The notes beneath the pieces were generated by a model. It saw nothing but the letters and a program-made list of their open reading frames with translations, was not told the DNA's origin and ran no database searches. This document shows, piece by piece, positions 42,169-50,084 of a DNA stretch of 64,000 nucleotides (within the stretch, counting starts at the first letter, position 1; each line of letters starts with the position of its first letter). The stretch spans positions 806,001 to 870,000 of the forward strand of contig NZ_CP122312.1 of assembly GCF_029814175.1 (NCBI RefSeq), in the 5' to 3' direction. This DNA is from Halospeciosus flavus. GTDB lineage: Archaea > Halobacteriota > Halobacteria > Halobacteriales > Halobacteriaceae. Position numbers and translations under genes: made by a program.

Positions 42169-42765
42169 ATGACCGTCACGGACGTTACCGACCTGTATCG
42201 GGAGTTCGGCGACGACCGTCTCCCACCGGGACAGCGGGAGACGTCGAAGTTCCCCGTCCTCTCGAAGGGCGGCACGCCGGAGTGGGACCCCGCCGAGTGG
42301 GAGTTCACCGTCACCGGCGCCGTCGAGGACGAACTCGCCCTCTCCTGGGAGGAGTTCCGCGACCTCTCCCACGAGACCCAGCGTCAGGACTTCCACTGCG
42401 TCACTGGCTGGAGCCGTCTCGACTGCGAGTTCACCGGCGTCACGTTCCCCGACCTCGCCGAACTCGCGGGCGTCGAGGACGACGCGGTCCACGTCATGTT
42501 CTCCGCGCTCGACGGCTACACGACGAACCTCCCGCTCGACGCGTGCATGCGTGAAGAAGTCCTCTTCGCGTGGGGACTCGACGGCGAGGACCTCCCCCGC
42601 GAACACGGTGGTCCCCTCCGAGTGGTCACGCCGCACAAGTACGCCTACAAGGGTGCGAAGTGGGTCGACGGCGTCGAGTTCCTCACCGAACCGGAGCGTG
42701 GGTACTGGGAGAAGCGTGGGTACTCGAACACGGCGAATCCGTGGGAAGAAGAGCGGTACAGTTGA
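42169..42765 (+). CDS. Sulfite-oxidase-fold molybdopterin protein
   Basis: The 198-residue protein contains a minimal SUOX/MsrP-type molybdopterin-binding domain: WEFTVTGAVEDELALSWEEF, the Cys ligand region HCVTGWSRLDCEFTGVTFPD, and ALDGYTTNLPLDACM. The Cys in FHCVTGWS fits the conserved Mo ligand. It has no signal peptide and no heme or dimerisation domain, so it is a short soluble oxidoreductase. Substrate unknown. ATG 42169 was chosen; the longer frame to 42064 crosses the promoter of the RHH gene. The duplicated region follows its stop. Confidence 0.85.
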   Translation: MTVTDVTDLYREFGDDRLPPGQRETSKFPVLSKGGTPEWDPAEWEFTVTGAVEDELALSWEEFRDLSHETQRQDFHCVTGWSRLDCEFTGVTFPDLAELAGVEDDAVHVMFSALDGYTTNLPLDACMREEVLFAWGLDGEDLPREHGGPLRVVTPHKYAYKGAKWVDGVEFLTEPERGYWEKRGYSNTANPWEEERYS

Positions 42766-42808
42766 ACGAGCGCTAGCGAGTGAGACTGTACGAACGAACG
42801 AGCGGGAG

Positions 42809-42868
42809 GGAGCGCGAGATTCGGAGCGAGCGAAGCGAGCGAGAATCTCGGAAAGGGCGAGCGGGGAG
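42809..42868. repeat. Hairpin repeat, copy 1
   Basis: The block starts GGAGCGCGAGATTCGGAGCG and ends GGGCGAGCGGGGAG. CGAGATTC pairs with GAATCTCG around the loop GGAGCGAGCGAAGCGAGCGA to give a hairpin. The second copy differs only by two missing G residues. Confidence 0.8.
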
Positions 42869-42931
42869 CGGCAGCGACCCGCGAGCGAAGCGACCGACAC
42901 GCGAGTCGGTACAGTTGAGGGTCCGGAGGAA

Positions 42932-42989
42932 GGAGCGCGAGATTCGGAGCGAGCGAAGCGAGCGAGAATCTCGAAAGGCGAGCGGGGAG
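42932..42989. repeat. Hairpin repeat, copy 2
   Basis: Nearly identical to 42809-42868, offset 123 nt. The same CGAGATTC/GAATCTCG stem is kept. High identity between copies points to a recent duplication or to gene conversion. Confidence 0.8.
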
Positions 42990-43102
42990 GGACGACCCGC
43001 TCACGACGGGGCGCGCGGACGAGTCCCTCGAAAGCGGGAGACGGGGCCGACGTCGCTGAAGTAGAAGGGCCTAAGGCGCGCCCGCTCGTCGTCTCGAACA
43101 GT

Positions 43103-44458
43103 ATGGGACCGCGCCAGAACGCAGGGGAGGCCCACTCCGGGCACCTCGTGAGTCGGACCGAGCGCCTCTCCGACGCGTCGCTGTCCTCCCTCCTGCGGAC
43201 GCGCTACCGACCACACGTCGTCTGGTCGGCGCCGGGCGAGCCCTCGGTGGTCGGCTGTGGCGCGGTCGCGACACTGACGGCGGACGGCGCGGGACGCGTC
43301 GACGCCGTCCGCGAGGACGCGACCGACCTCCTGGACAGTATCGACACGGACCCCGACGCCCCCTCGGTCGCCCGCCCGCGCCTCTTCGGTGGGTTCGCCT
43401 TCCACGACGACCACGAGGCGAACGCGCCGTGGGCCGGGTTCCCCGGTGCGGCATTCGTCCTCCCGCGTGTGCAGTTCACCGTCACCGACGAGGCGACGTG
43501 GCTGACGGTCACGACCCGTGACGCCGACGCCGCCGAGACGGTCGCCGACGTCCGCGAGGCCGTCGCCGACGCACCGACCGACCCCGAACCGAGGTCGCCG
43601 CCGGGGGTCCTCGCCACCGAGCGGACGCCCGACCGCGAGACCTGGCGCGAGCAGGTCGAGTCGGCCGTCTCGCGCATCCGCGGCGGCGACCTAGAGAAGG
43701 TCGTCCTCGCACAGTCGCTGGCCGCCGACCTCGACGACGCCTTCTCGCTGGCCGACACGCTGGACCGCCTCGGGGCGACCTACCCCGACTGCTTCCGCTT
43801 CGCCTTCCGCGCGGACGGCGGCGGGACGTTCTTCGGAGCGTCGCCCGAGCGACTCGTCACTCGCCACGGCGGACGACTGGAGACGGGCGCGCTCGCGAGT
43901 ACCATCGGTCGCGGTGAGACGCCGGCGGCCGACGCCGCCCTCGAACGGGACCTCCGCGAGAGTGAGAAGTTCCGCCACGAACACGACCTCGTCGTCGAGA
44001 GCATCCGCGAGCAACTCGACCCGGTCGCGGAGAACGTCACGACCGGCGAGCGCCGCGTCCGGAAACTCGCGACCGTCCAGCACCTCTTCACACCGATGGC
44101 GGCCGACACCGACGCCCACGTCCTCGACCTCGTCGACGCGCTCCACCCGACGCCCGCGGTCGGCGGCCTCCCGCCGGAGGCGGCCCTGGACACCATCCGC
44201 GAGACCGAGACCTTCGACCGCGGGTGGTACGCCGCGCCGGTCGGGTGGGTCGACGCCGACGGTGACGGCACGTTCGCCGTGGCCATCCGCTCGGCCGTCG
44301 CCGAAGACGAGGCGGCGACGCTGTTCGCGGGCAACGGTATCGTCGCCGACAGCGACCCCGACGAGGAGTGGAAGGAGGTCCAACTGAAGTTCCGGCCGGT
44401 CCTCGATCACCTCGAACGGGGCCACGAACGGGACTACGGACGCGCCCACGAGCGATGA
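43103..44458 (+). CDS. menF: Isochorismate synthase
   Basis: The 451-residue enzyme turns chorismate into isochorismate, the first step of menaquinone synthesis. The C-terminal chorismate-binding domain has KVVLAQSLAADL, FGASPERLVTRHGGRLETGA, STIGRG, VQHLFTPM and LHPTPAVGGLPPEAAL. The N-terminal part (about residues 20-180) is the less conserved anchor half. ATG 43103 was chosen since the open frame continues upstream through the hairpin repeats to 42551 without family similarity. It overlaps menD as ATGA. Confidence 0.93.
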   Translation: MGPRQNAGEAHSGHLVSRTERLSDASLSSLLRTRYRPHVVWSAPGEPSVVGCGAVATLTADGAGRVDAVREDATDLLDSIDTDPDAPSVARPRLFGGFAFHDDHEANAPWAGFPGAAFVLPRVQFTVTDEATWLTVTTRDADAAETVADVREAVADAPTDPEPRSPPGVLATERTPDRETWREQVESAVSRIRGGDLEKVVLAQSLAADLDDAFSLADTLDRLGATYPDCFRFAFRADGGGTFFGASPERLVTRHGGRLETGALASTIGRGETPAADAALERDLRESEKFRHEHDLVVESIREQLDPVAENVTTGERRVRKLATVQHLFTPMAADTDAHVLDLVDALHPTPAVGGLPPEAALDTIRETETFDRGWYAAPVGWVDADGDGTFAVAIRSAVAEDEAATLFAGNGIVADSDPDEEWKEVQLKFRPVLDHLERGHERDYGRAHER

Positions 44459-46251
44459 CCTGGGACGTCGCGGACGCACCCAACCGTGCCACGCTGTTCG
44501 CCCGTGCCTTCGTGGACGAACTCGCGAAAGCCGGGGTCGACGCCGTCTGCGTCGCGCCGGGGAGTCGCTCGACACCCCTGACGGTCGCCCTCGACGACCA
44601 CCCCGAGATTCGCGTCTTCTCACACCTCGACGAGCGCTCGGCGGCGTTCTTCGCACTCGGCCGGGGCAAACGGACGGGGAAGCCGACACCCATCGTCACC
44701 ACCTCGGGGACTGCGACCGCGAACCTCCACCCCGCCGTGATGGAGGCCGACCGCGGCCGCGTCCCGCTGGTCGTCTTGACCGCCGACCGCCCGCCGGAAC
44801 TCCGGGACAGCGGCGCGAACCAGACGGTCGACCAGGAGAAACTGTACGGGTCGGCCGTCCGCTACTACGCGGACCTGCCCGAACCCGCCGCCGAGGGCCG
44901 GAAACTACGCTCGTTGAGGACGACGGCGGCACGCGCCCTCGCGGAGACGCGCGGGACGAAGCCGGGACCGGTCCACCTCAACTTCCCGTTCGCCAAACCC
45001 CTCGAACCCACGGACGTCCCACCAGACGACCCCTCGGGCGTCCCCGAGGACTTCGCCGAGGAGCACCCACTCGCCGCGGTGGGGCGCGACGGCCCGTTCG
45101 TCTCCGTCACCGAGGGTCGAGCGGCGCTGGCAGACGCGGACGCCGACCGGTTCGCAGACCTCGTGGCCGACGCCGACCGCGGTCTCGTCGTCGCCGGGCC
45201 GATGGACGCGGTCGACTCCGCTCCCGCCGTCGCGGACCTCGCCACCGCTTCGGGTTTCCCCCTGCTCGCCGACCCACTCTCGGGACTCCGCTTCGGCGAC
45301 CACGTCGCAGACACGCCGGTCGTCGGCGGCTACGACGCCTACCTCGACGAGTCCGTGACTCGGGAGTGGCCCGACCCCGACCTCGTCCTCCGATTCGGCG
45401 CCTCGCCGACCTCCAAACCGCTCCGGAAGTACCTCGCGCGCACCGGTGCCCGACAGGTCGTCGTCGACCCCACTGGGGAGTGGCGTGAGGCCGAGTTCCG
45501 CGCGACGGACCTCGTGACCGCCGAGGGCGAGTCGTTCGCCCGTGCCGTCGCCGACCGACTCGACCGCGAGACGGTGACGAGAACAGTCGACACGTGGGGT
45601 CCCTGGGCGCGGGCCGAGTCGGCCCACTGGGACGTCGTGACCGACGCCCGCGGTGCCGAGCACTTCGAGGGAGCGGTCCTCTCGACCGTCGCCGAGACGG
45701 TCCCGGACCCGACGACGCTGTTCGTCTCGAACAGTATGCCCGTCCGCGACGTCGACCGCTTCGCCGAACCCCGCGTGGCGGACGTGACCGCGCTCGCCAA
45801 CCGCGGCGCCAGCGGTATCGACGGGATCACCTCCTCGGCGCTGGGCGCGGGGAGCGCCGCGGACGGCGACGAGAGCGAGGAGACGGTCCTCGTCACCGGC
45901 GACCTCGCCTACTACCACGACACGAACGGCCTGCTCGCGCTCGGACGGTGTGACCAGGAGGCGACCATCGTCCTGATCAACAACGACGGCGGCGGTATCT
46001 TCCACATGCTCCCCATCGAGGAGTTCGACGCCTTCGAACGGCAGTTCAAGACGCCCCACGGCCTCGACTTCGCACCCACCGAGGACATCTACGACCTCTC
46101 GTTCGCCCGGACCGACCTCGACGGCTTCCCCGACTGCTTCGCCGAGGCACTCGACCGCGAGGGGACGACCGTCGTCGAGGTCCACACCGACGCCGAACGG
46201 AGTCACCGCACGCGCGAGCGCCTGAAAGAGCGCGTCCTCGACCGCCTCTGA
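44455..46251 (+). CDS. menD: MenD, SEPHCHC synthase (ThDP enzyme)
   Basis: The 598-residue thiamine-diphosphate enzyme condenses isochorismate with 2-oxoglutarate. The Pyr domain start is CVAPGSRSTPLTVAL with the catalytic Glu region FSHLDERSAAFFALG. The PP domain carries the Mg/ThDP motif GDLAYYHDTNGLLALG ... NNDGGGIFHML. The start ATG 44455 overlaps the menF stop (ATGA), so the two are translationally coupled. Length is near that of bacterial MenD. The middle domain region keeps APTSK-like sequence as GASPTSKPLRKYL. Confidence 0.95.
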   Translation: MTWDVADAPNRATLFARAFVDELAKAGVDAVCVAPGSRSTPLTVALDDHPEIRVFSHLDERSAAFFALGRGKRTGKPTPIVTTSGTATANLHPAVMEADRGRVPLVVLTADRPPELRDSGANQTVDQEKLYGSAVRYYADLPEPAAEGRKLRSLRTTAARALAETRGTKPGPVHLNFPFAKPLEPTDVPPDDPSGVPEDFAEEHPLAAVGRDGPFVSVTEGRAALADADADRFADLVADADRGLVVAGPMDAVDSAPAVADLATASGFPLLADPLSGLRFGDHVADTPVVGGYDAYLDESVTREWPDPDLVLRFGASPTSKPLRKYLARTGARQVVVDPTGEWREAEFRATDLVTAEGESFARAVADRLDRETVTRTVDTWGPWARAESAHWDVVTDARGAEHFEGAVLSTVAETVPDPTTLFVSNSMPVRDVDRFAEPRVADVTALANRGASGIDGITSSALGAGSAADGDESEETVLVTGDLAYYHDTNGLLALGRCDQEATIVLINNDGGGIFHMLPIEEFDAFERQFKTPHGLDFAPTEDIYDLSFARTDLDGFPDCFAEALDREGTTVVEVHTDAERSHRTRERLKERVLDRL

Positions 46252-46301
46252 GTGGGCCGGTCGGGGAAACATCTTTCACTCGACACGTCGAGAGTAGGTA
46301 C

Positions 46302-46709
46302 ATGTCCACGCCCTCCAACGCGTCCGCGTCCAACTCGCCGTCGGCGCGGCCCTTCGTCGCCGCCGGTATCGCCGTCCTCGGTCTCCTCGCCGTCTTCTGG
46401 GGCCTGTTCGTCGCTCAGCAGTTTCTCCTCGCCTTTCTGCTCGGGGGCGGTTGTCTCGTCGCCGCCGCGTGGGTGCAGTACGGCGCGCTCGGCGACCGCG
46501 TCCGCTTCCACCGGGCCGTGACCTGGACGGTCGTCGTCGCCGTCCTGCTCTACGCTGGACTCGTCGCCCAGGAGGTGCTGTTCGGCGTCCTCGTGGCGTC
46601 GGTCGTCTACCTCGTCTCGTGGGTGACCGGGCCGCGAGGGCCGTGGGGTGAGGGCCGCGAGAACGGTAGGGAAGACGCGACTGATGCGACCGACGCCGAG
46701 AACCGATGA
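46302..46709 (+). CDS. Membrane protein in the men cluster (paralogue 1)
   Basis: The 135-residue protein has a Ser/Asn/Pro-rich N-terminus and four hydrophobic helices (from AAGIAVLGLLAVFWGLF to VLFGVLVASVVYLVSWV), then the motif SWVTGPRGPWGE and a charged tail. It shares the motif and layout with the next gene. It may be an accessory membrane component for quinone synthesis or an unrelated passenger; I know of no characterised homologue. It ends in ATGA with the start of its paralogue. Confidence 0.7.
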   Translation: MSTPSNASASNSPSARPFVAAGIAVLGLLAVFWGLFVAQQFLLAFLLGGGCLVAAAWVQYGALGDRVRFHRAVTWTVVVAVLLYAGLVAQEVLFGVLVASVVYLVSWVTGPRGPWGEGRENGREDATDATDAENR

Positions 46710-47053
46710 GTTGGTTGCGCTGGCTCTTCGTCGAGTCGGACCGCAGAACGGTGACAGTGTACGGCGTCGTGGCGTTCGCCCTCCTCGCCGGTGTGGCCGG
46801 TATCGGTGGCGACCTCGTCGTCGGCGCGGTCCTCGCACTCGTCCTGTTCGTCCTCGCGGGCTGGATCGCTACCGGCGAGGGGCCGTTCGACGACCGTGAC
46901 GCCGCGACGTGGATTCTCGTCGCCGGACTGTTCGCGTACGGAGCGAAGACCGAGTCGATCCTCATCGTCGTTCTCGTGGCGACGGCCGTCTACTTCGTCT
47001 CGTGGGTGACCGGGCCGCGAGGGCCGTGGGGGGAACGCGAGTCGGCGGAGTAG
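46706..47053 (+). CDS. Membrane protein in the men cluster (paralogue 2)
   Basis: The 115-residue protein has four hydrophobic helices (from VTVYGVVAFALLAGVAGIGG to SILIVVLVATAVYFVSWV) and the same C-terminal motif SWVTGPRGPWGE as the preceding gene. The DNA of this shared end is almost identical between the two genes for about 35 nt, which suggests duplication or local conversion. ATG 46706 overlaps the upstream stop. Function unknown. Confidence 0.7.
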   Translation: MSWLRWLFVESDRRTVTVYGVVAFALLAGVAGIGGDLVVGAVLALVLFVLAGWIATGEGPFDDRDAATWILVAGLFAYGAKTESILIVVLVATAVYFVSWVTGPRGPWGERESAE

Positions 47054-47088
47054 GGAACACTTTTGCGAACGCCGGACACCCCTCCGAT

Positions 47089-47961
47089 ATGGTCTCAGAG
47101 ATTTTCGAACCGGAGTGGTGGGAAGAGGTCGAGCAGTTCGACTTCGAGGACGTCACCTACCACCGCGCGAAGGAGGTCGGCGCGGTCCGCATCGCCTTCG
47201 ACCGCCCCGAGGTACGAAACGCCTTCCGCCCCGAGACGGTCGACGAACTCTACACGGCACTCGAACACGCGAAGCGCCAAACCGACGTGGGCTGTGTCCT
47301 CCTCACGGGCAACGGCCCGTCGCCGAAGGACGGCGGGTGGGCGTTCTGCTCGGGCGGCGACCAGTCGGCCCGTGGTCCCGAGGGCTACGAGTACGGCGAC
47401 TCACAGGCGAGTCGGCTCCACATCCTCGAAGTCCAGCGTCTCATTCGCTTCATGCCCAAGCCGGTCGTCTGCGTCGTGCCCGGGTGGGCCGTCGGCGGCG
47501 GCCACTCCCTACACGTCGTCTGCGACATGACGCTCGCCTCCGAGGAGCACGCCACCTTCAAGCAGACCGACCCCGACGTCGCCTCTTTCGACGCCGGGTT
47601 CGGGTCGGCCTACCTCGCCCAGCAGGTCGGTCAAAAGAAGGCGCGCGAGATATTCTTCCTCGGGAAGAACTACGACGCCGAGGAGGCCGTGGAGATGGGG
47701 ATGGCCAACGAGGCGGTCCCCCACGAGGAACTCGAAGCGGTGGCCCTCGACTGGGCCGCCGAGATGACTTCGAAGAGTCCGATGGCGATGCGGATGCTCA
47801 AGTACGCGTTCAACATGGCCGACGACGGGATGGTCGGCCAGCAGGTGTTCGCCGGCGAGGCGACCCGACTCGGGTACATGACCGAGGAGGCACAGGAAGG
47901 TCGCGAGGCGTTCCTGGAGGGGCGCGAACCGGAGTTCGGGCAGTTCCCCTGGCACTACTGA
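47089..47961 (+). CDS. menB: 1,4-dihydroxy-2-naphthoyl-CoA synthase
   Basis: The 290-residue crotonase-fold enzyme closes the second ring of the naphthoquinone. Typical MenB motifs are FCSGGDQSARGPEGYEYG, PGWAVGGGHSLHVVCDM and VASFDAGFGSAYLAQQVGQK. The C-terminal end with EGREPEFGQFPWHY is also as in the family. ATG 47089 gives the correct start; the open frame to 46909 reaches back into the previous gene in another frame. It uses o-succinylbenzoyl-CoA, made by the menC and menE products encoded downstream. Confidence 0.95.
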   Translation: MVSEIFEPEWWEEVEQFDFEDVTYHRAKEVGAVRIAFDRPEVRNAFRPETVDELYTALEHAKRQTDVGCVLLTGNGPSPKDGGWAFCSGGDQSARGPEGYEYGDSQASRLHILEVQRLIRFMPKPVVCVVPGWAVGGGHSLHVVCDMTLASEEHATFKQTDPDVASFDAGFGSAYLAQQVGQKKAREIFFLGKNYDAEEAVEMGMANEAVPHEELEAVALDWAAEMTSKSPMAMRMLKYAFNMADDGMVGQQVFAGEATRLGYMTEEAQEGREAFLEGREPEFGQFPWHY

Positions 47962-48071
47962 CCCACTTTTTGCGCTGCGTTCGTCCCCGCCGGAACTCTG
48001 CGGACCGCGGGGCGCCCACCTCGCTCTCCGAACCACAGGCGATATAGCCGCGACAGCCGAACCACCGGCAA

Positions 48072-49004
48072 ATGACCGATACGGACGTTTCTCGGACGAA
48101 GGCGTGGGTGATGGCCGCCCGCCCGCAGACGCTCCCCGCGGCCGCCGCCCCCGTCCTCGTCGGGGCCGGTCTCGCGGTGCACTTCGGCGTGTTCGCCCCG
48201 CTCCCGGCGCTCGCCGCGTTCGTCGGCGCGGCGCTCATCCAGATCGGGACGAACTTCGCGAACGACTACTACGACGCCATCCAGGGTGCCGACACGGAGG
48301 AACGCGAGGGGTTCACTCGCGTCACCCAGTCCGGTCTCATCGCCGCCGAAGAGGTGAAGCGGGCGTTCGTCCTCACCTTCGCGCTCGCGGCGGTCGTCGG
48401 TCTCTACCTCGTCTACGTCGGCGGCCTCCCCATCCTCCTCGTCGGCGTCGCGAGTCTGATCTCCGGCGTCGCCTACACCGGCGGACCCTACCCGCTCGGC
48501 TACCACGGACTCGGCGACCTGTTCGTCTTCGTCTTCTTCGGCGTCGTCGCCGTGACGGGCACCTTCTTCGTGCAGGCGTGTGCCGTCCTCGCCGCGCCGC
48601 TCCCGTTCGGCATCCCGCCGGGGACGCTCCCCCCCGCGGCCTTCGTCGCGAGTCTCCCGGTCGCCGCCATCTCGACGGACGTCCTCGTCGTGAACAACGT
48701 CCGCGACCTGGAAGAGGACCGGACGACCGGGAAACGCACGCTCGCCGTCCGCTTCGGCTACGGCTTCAGCCGTGTGGAGTACGTCGGCCTGCTCGTCCTC
48801 GCCTACGTCACGCCCGTCTGGTTCTACCTGCAGGGGTACGGTCTCGCGGTCTTCCTCCCGCTCCTGACGCTCCCGCTGGCCGTCCGCGTGGCCCGAACGG
48901 TCTGTACGGAGACGAGCGGCGAGGCGCTCAACCCCGCACTCGAACGGACCGGGAAACTCCTCGCGGCCTACGCCGCCCTGTTCGCGGTCGGCCTCGCGCT
49001 GTAA
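48072..49004 (+). CDS. menA: 1,4-dihydroxy-2-naphthoate prenyltransferase
   Basis: The 310-residue membrane protein has about nine hydrophobic helices and the two UbiA-type Asp motifs: NFANDYYDAIQGADTEER (first) and VNNVRDLEEDRTTGKRTL (second). It joins the naphthoate ring to the isoprenoid tail in the cell membrane. Position between menB and menC fits MenA rather than another UbiA prenyltransferase. A 110-nt gap separates it from menB. The menC start lies 3 nt after its stop. Confidence 0.93.
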   Translation: MTDTDVSRTKAWVMAARPQTLPAAAAPVLVGAGLAVHFGVFAPLPALAAFVGAALIQIGTNFANDYYDAIQGADTEEREGFTRVTQSGLIAAEEVKRAFVLTFALAAVVGLYLVYVGGLPILLVGVASLISGVAYTGGPYPLGYHGLGDLFVFVFFGVVAVTGTFFVQACAVLAAPLPFGIPPGTLPPAAFVASLPVAAISTDVLVVNNVRDLEEDRTTGKRTLAVRFGYGFSRVEYVGLLVLAYVTPVWFYLQGYGLAVFLPLLTLPLAVRVARTVCTETSGEALNPALERTGKLLAAYAALFAVGLAL

Positions 49005-49007
49005 CCG

Positions 49008-50084
49008 ATGACGGAGGCGACCCCGATGGACGTCTCACTCGACGCCTTCTCGCTCCCGCTCGCGGCCCCGTTGTCGACCGCCGCCGGCGACATCACCGAG
49101 CGCCGCGGATACCTCCTCCAGGTCGAGTGCGCGGAGCGGGGGGTGACCGCGTTCGGTGAGGCGACGCCGCTCCCGGGGTGGACCGAATCGCTCGACGACT
49201 GCCGGGCCGTCCTCGACGACGCCCGCGATGCCCTCCGCGAGAACGACTTCGACCGGGCACTCACGGTCTGTCGAGACGCGCCGGCCGCCAGACACGCGGT
49301 CTCGCTCGCCCGTGCGGACCTGCGTGCCCGCCGTGAGGACGTCCCCCTCTACCGTCACCTCGGTACTTCGACGGCGCGGGAGACGCTCCCGGTCAACGCG
49401 ACGGTCGGGGACGCCGACGTCGACGAGACGGTGGCTCGCGCCCGGGACGCCGTCGACGCCGGCTATCCCTGTCTCAAACTGAAGGTCGGTGTCCGCTCGG
49501 TCGACGCCGACCTCGGGCGGGTCCGCGCGGTTCGCGAGGCCTGTCCCGACGTCGCCCTCCGCCTGGACGCAAACGAGGCGTGGTCGCGGGAGGCGGCCCA
49601 CCGCGCCTTCGACGCGCTCGCCGACCTGGACGTCGCGTACGTCGAGCAACCGCTGGCCGCCGAGGACCTGGCCGGCCACGCCGCGCTCCGCGACGGCCAC
49701 CCCGAGACGCCGGTCGCCCTCGACGAGTCGCTGGCCCGCTTCTCCGTCGAGCGCGTGTTGGCCGAGGGGGCGGCGGACGTGGCCGTTCTCAAGCCGATGG
49801 CGCTCGGCGGGGTCGACGTCGCCCGGTACGCGGCCCGCGTCGCCGAGCGACGAGGGGCCGCGGTGACCGTGACGACGACCATCGACGCCGTCGTCGCTCG
49901 CGCGGGCGCGGTCCACCTCGCGGCCGCCGTCGCCCCGAATCGGGCGCACGGTGTCGCGACGGGCGACCTCCTCGCACGGGACCTCCCGACCGGCGGTGAC
50001 GAACGACCGCTCCCGGTCGAGGGCGGGGCCGTCGGCGTCCCGCAGGGAAACGGACTTGGGTTCTCGGTGGGGAGTATCGAGTGA
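49008..50084 (+). CDS. menC: o-Succinylbenzoate synthase
   Basis: The 358-residue enolase-superfamily protein dehydrates SHCHC to o-succinylbenzoate. The catalytic Lys pair lies in CLKLKVGVRS, the metal ligands in LRLDANEAW, YVEQPLAAED and ALDESLARF. A C-terminal Lys is in AVLKPMALGG. N-terminal capping domain residues (FSLPLAAPLSTAAGDITER) are typical. The family includes dipeptide epimerases, but the location inside the men cluster settles it. It overlaps menE by 1 nt. Confidence 0.93.
   Translation: MTEATPMDVSLDAFSLPLAAPLSTAAGDITERRGYLLQVECAERGVTAFGEATPLPGWTESLDDCRAVLDDARDALRENDFDRALTVCRDAPAARHAVSLARADLRARREDVPLYRHLGTSTARETLPVNATVGDADVDETVARARDAVDAGYPCLKLKVGVRSVDADLGRVRAVREACPDVALRLDANEAWSREAAHRAFDALADLDVAYVEQPLAAEDLAGHAALRDGHPETPVALDESLARFSVERVLAEGAADVAVLKPMALGGVDVARYAARVAERRGAAVTVTTTIDAVVARAGAVHLAAAVAPNRAHGVATGDLLARDLPTGGDERPLPVEGGAVGVPQGNGLGFSVGSIE

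Larger units (their letters stand above)
42766..43102. other. Intergenic region between the SUOX-like gene and menF
   Basis: No gene is supported in the 337 nt. It is dominated by two copies of a ~59-nt hairpin block (42809-42868 and 42932-42989) and by GAGCGAGCGAAGCGAGCGAG-type sequence. The 10-mer GTACAGTTGA, which is the end of the SUOX-like gene, recurs at 42909-42918, so the unit seems to have been duplicated with the gene's last codons. Confidence 0.6.

Noticed and set aside
42551..43102. Upstream extension of the menF frame through the hairpin repeats
   Set aside because: The added ~184 residues are Arg/Ser/Glu repeats encoded by the intergenic hairpin block and overlap the end of the SUOX-like gene; MenF similarity begins only after ATG 43103.
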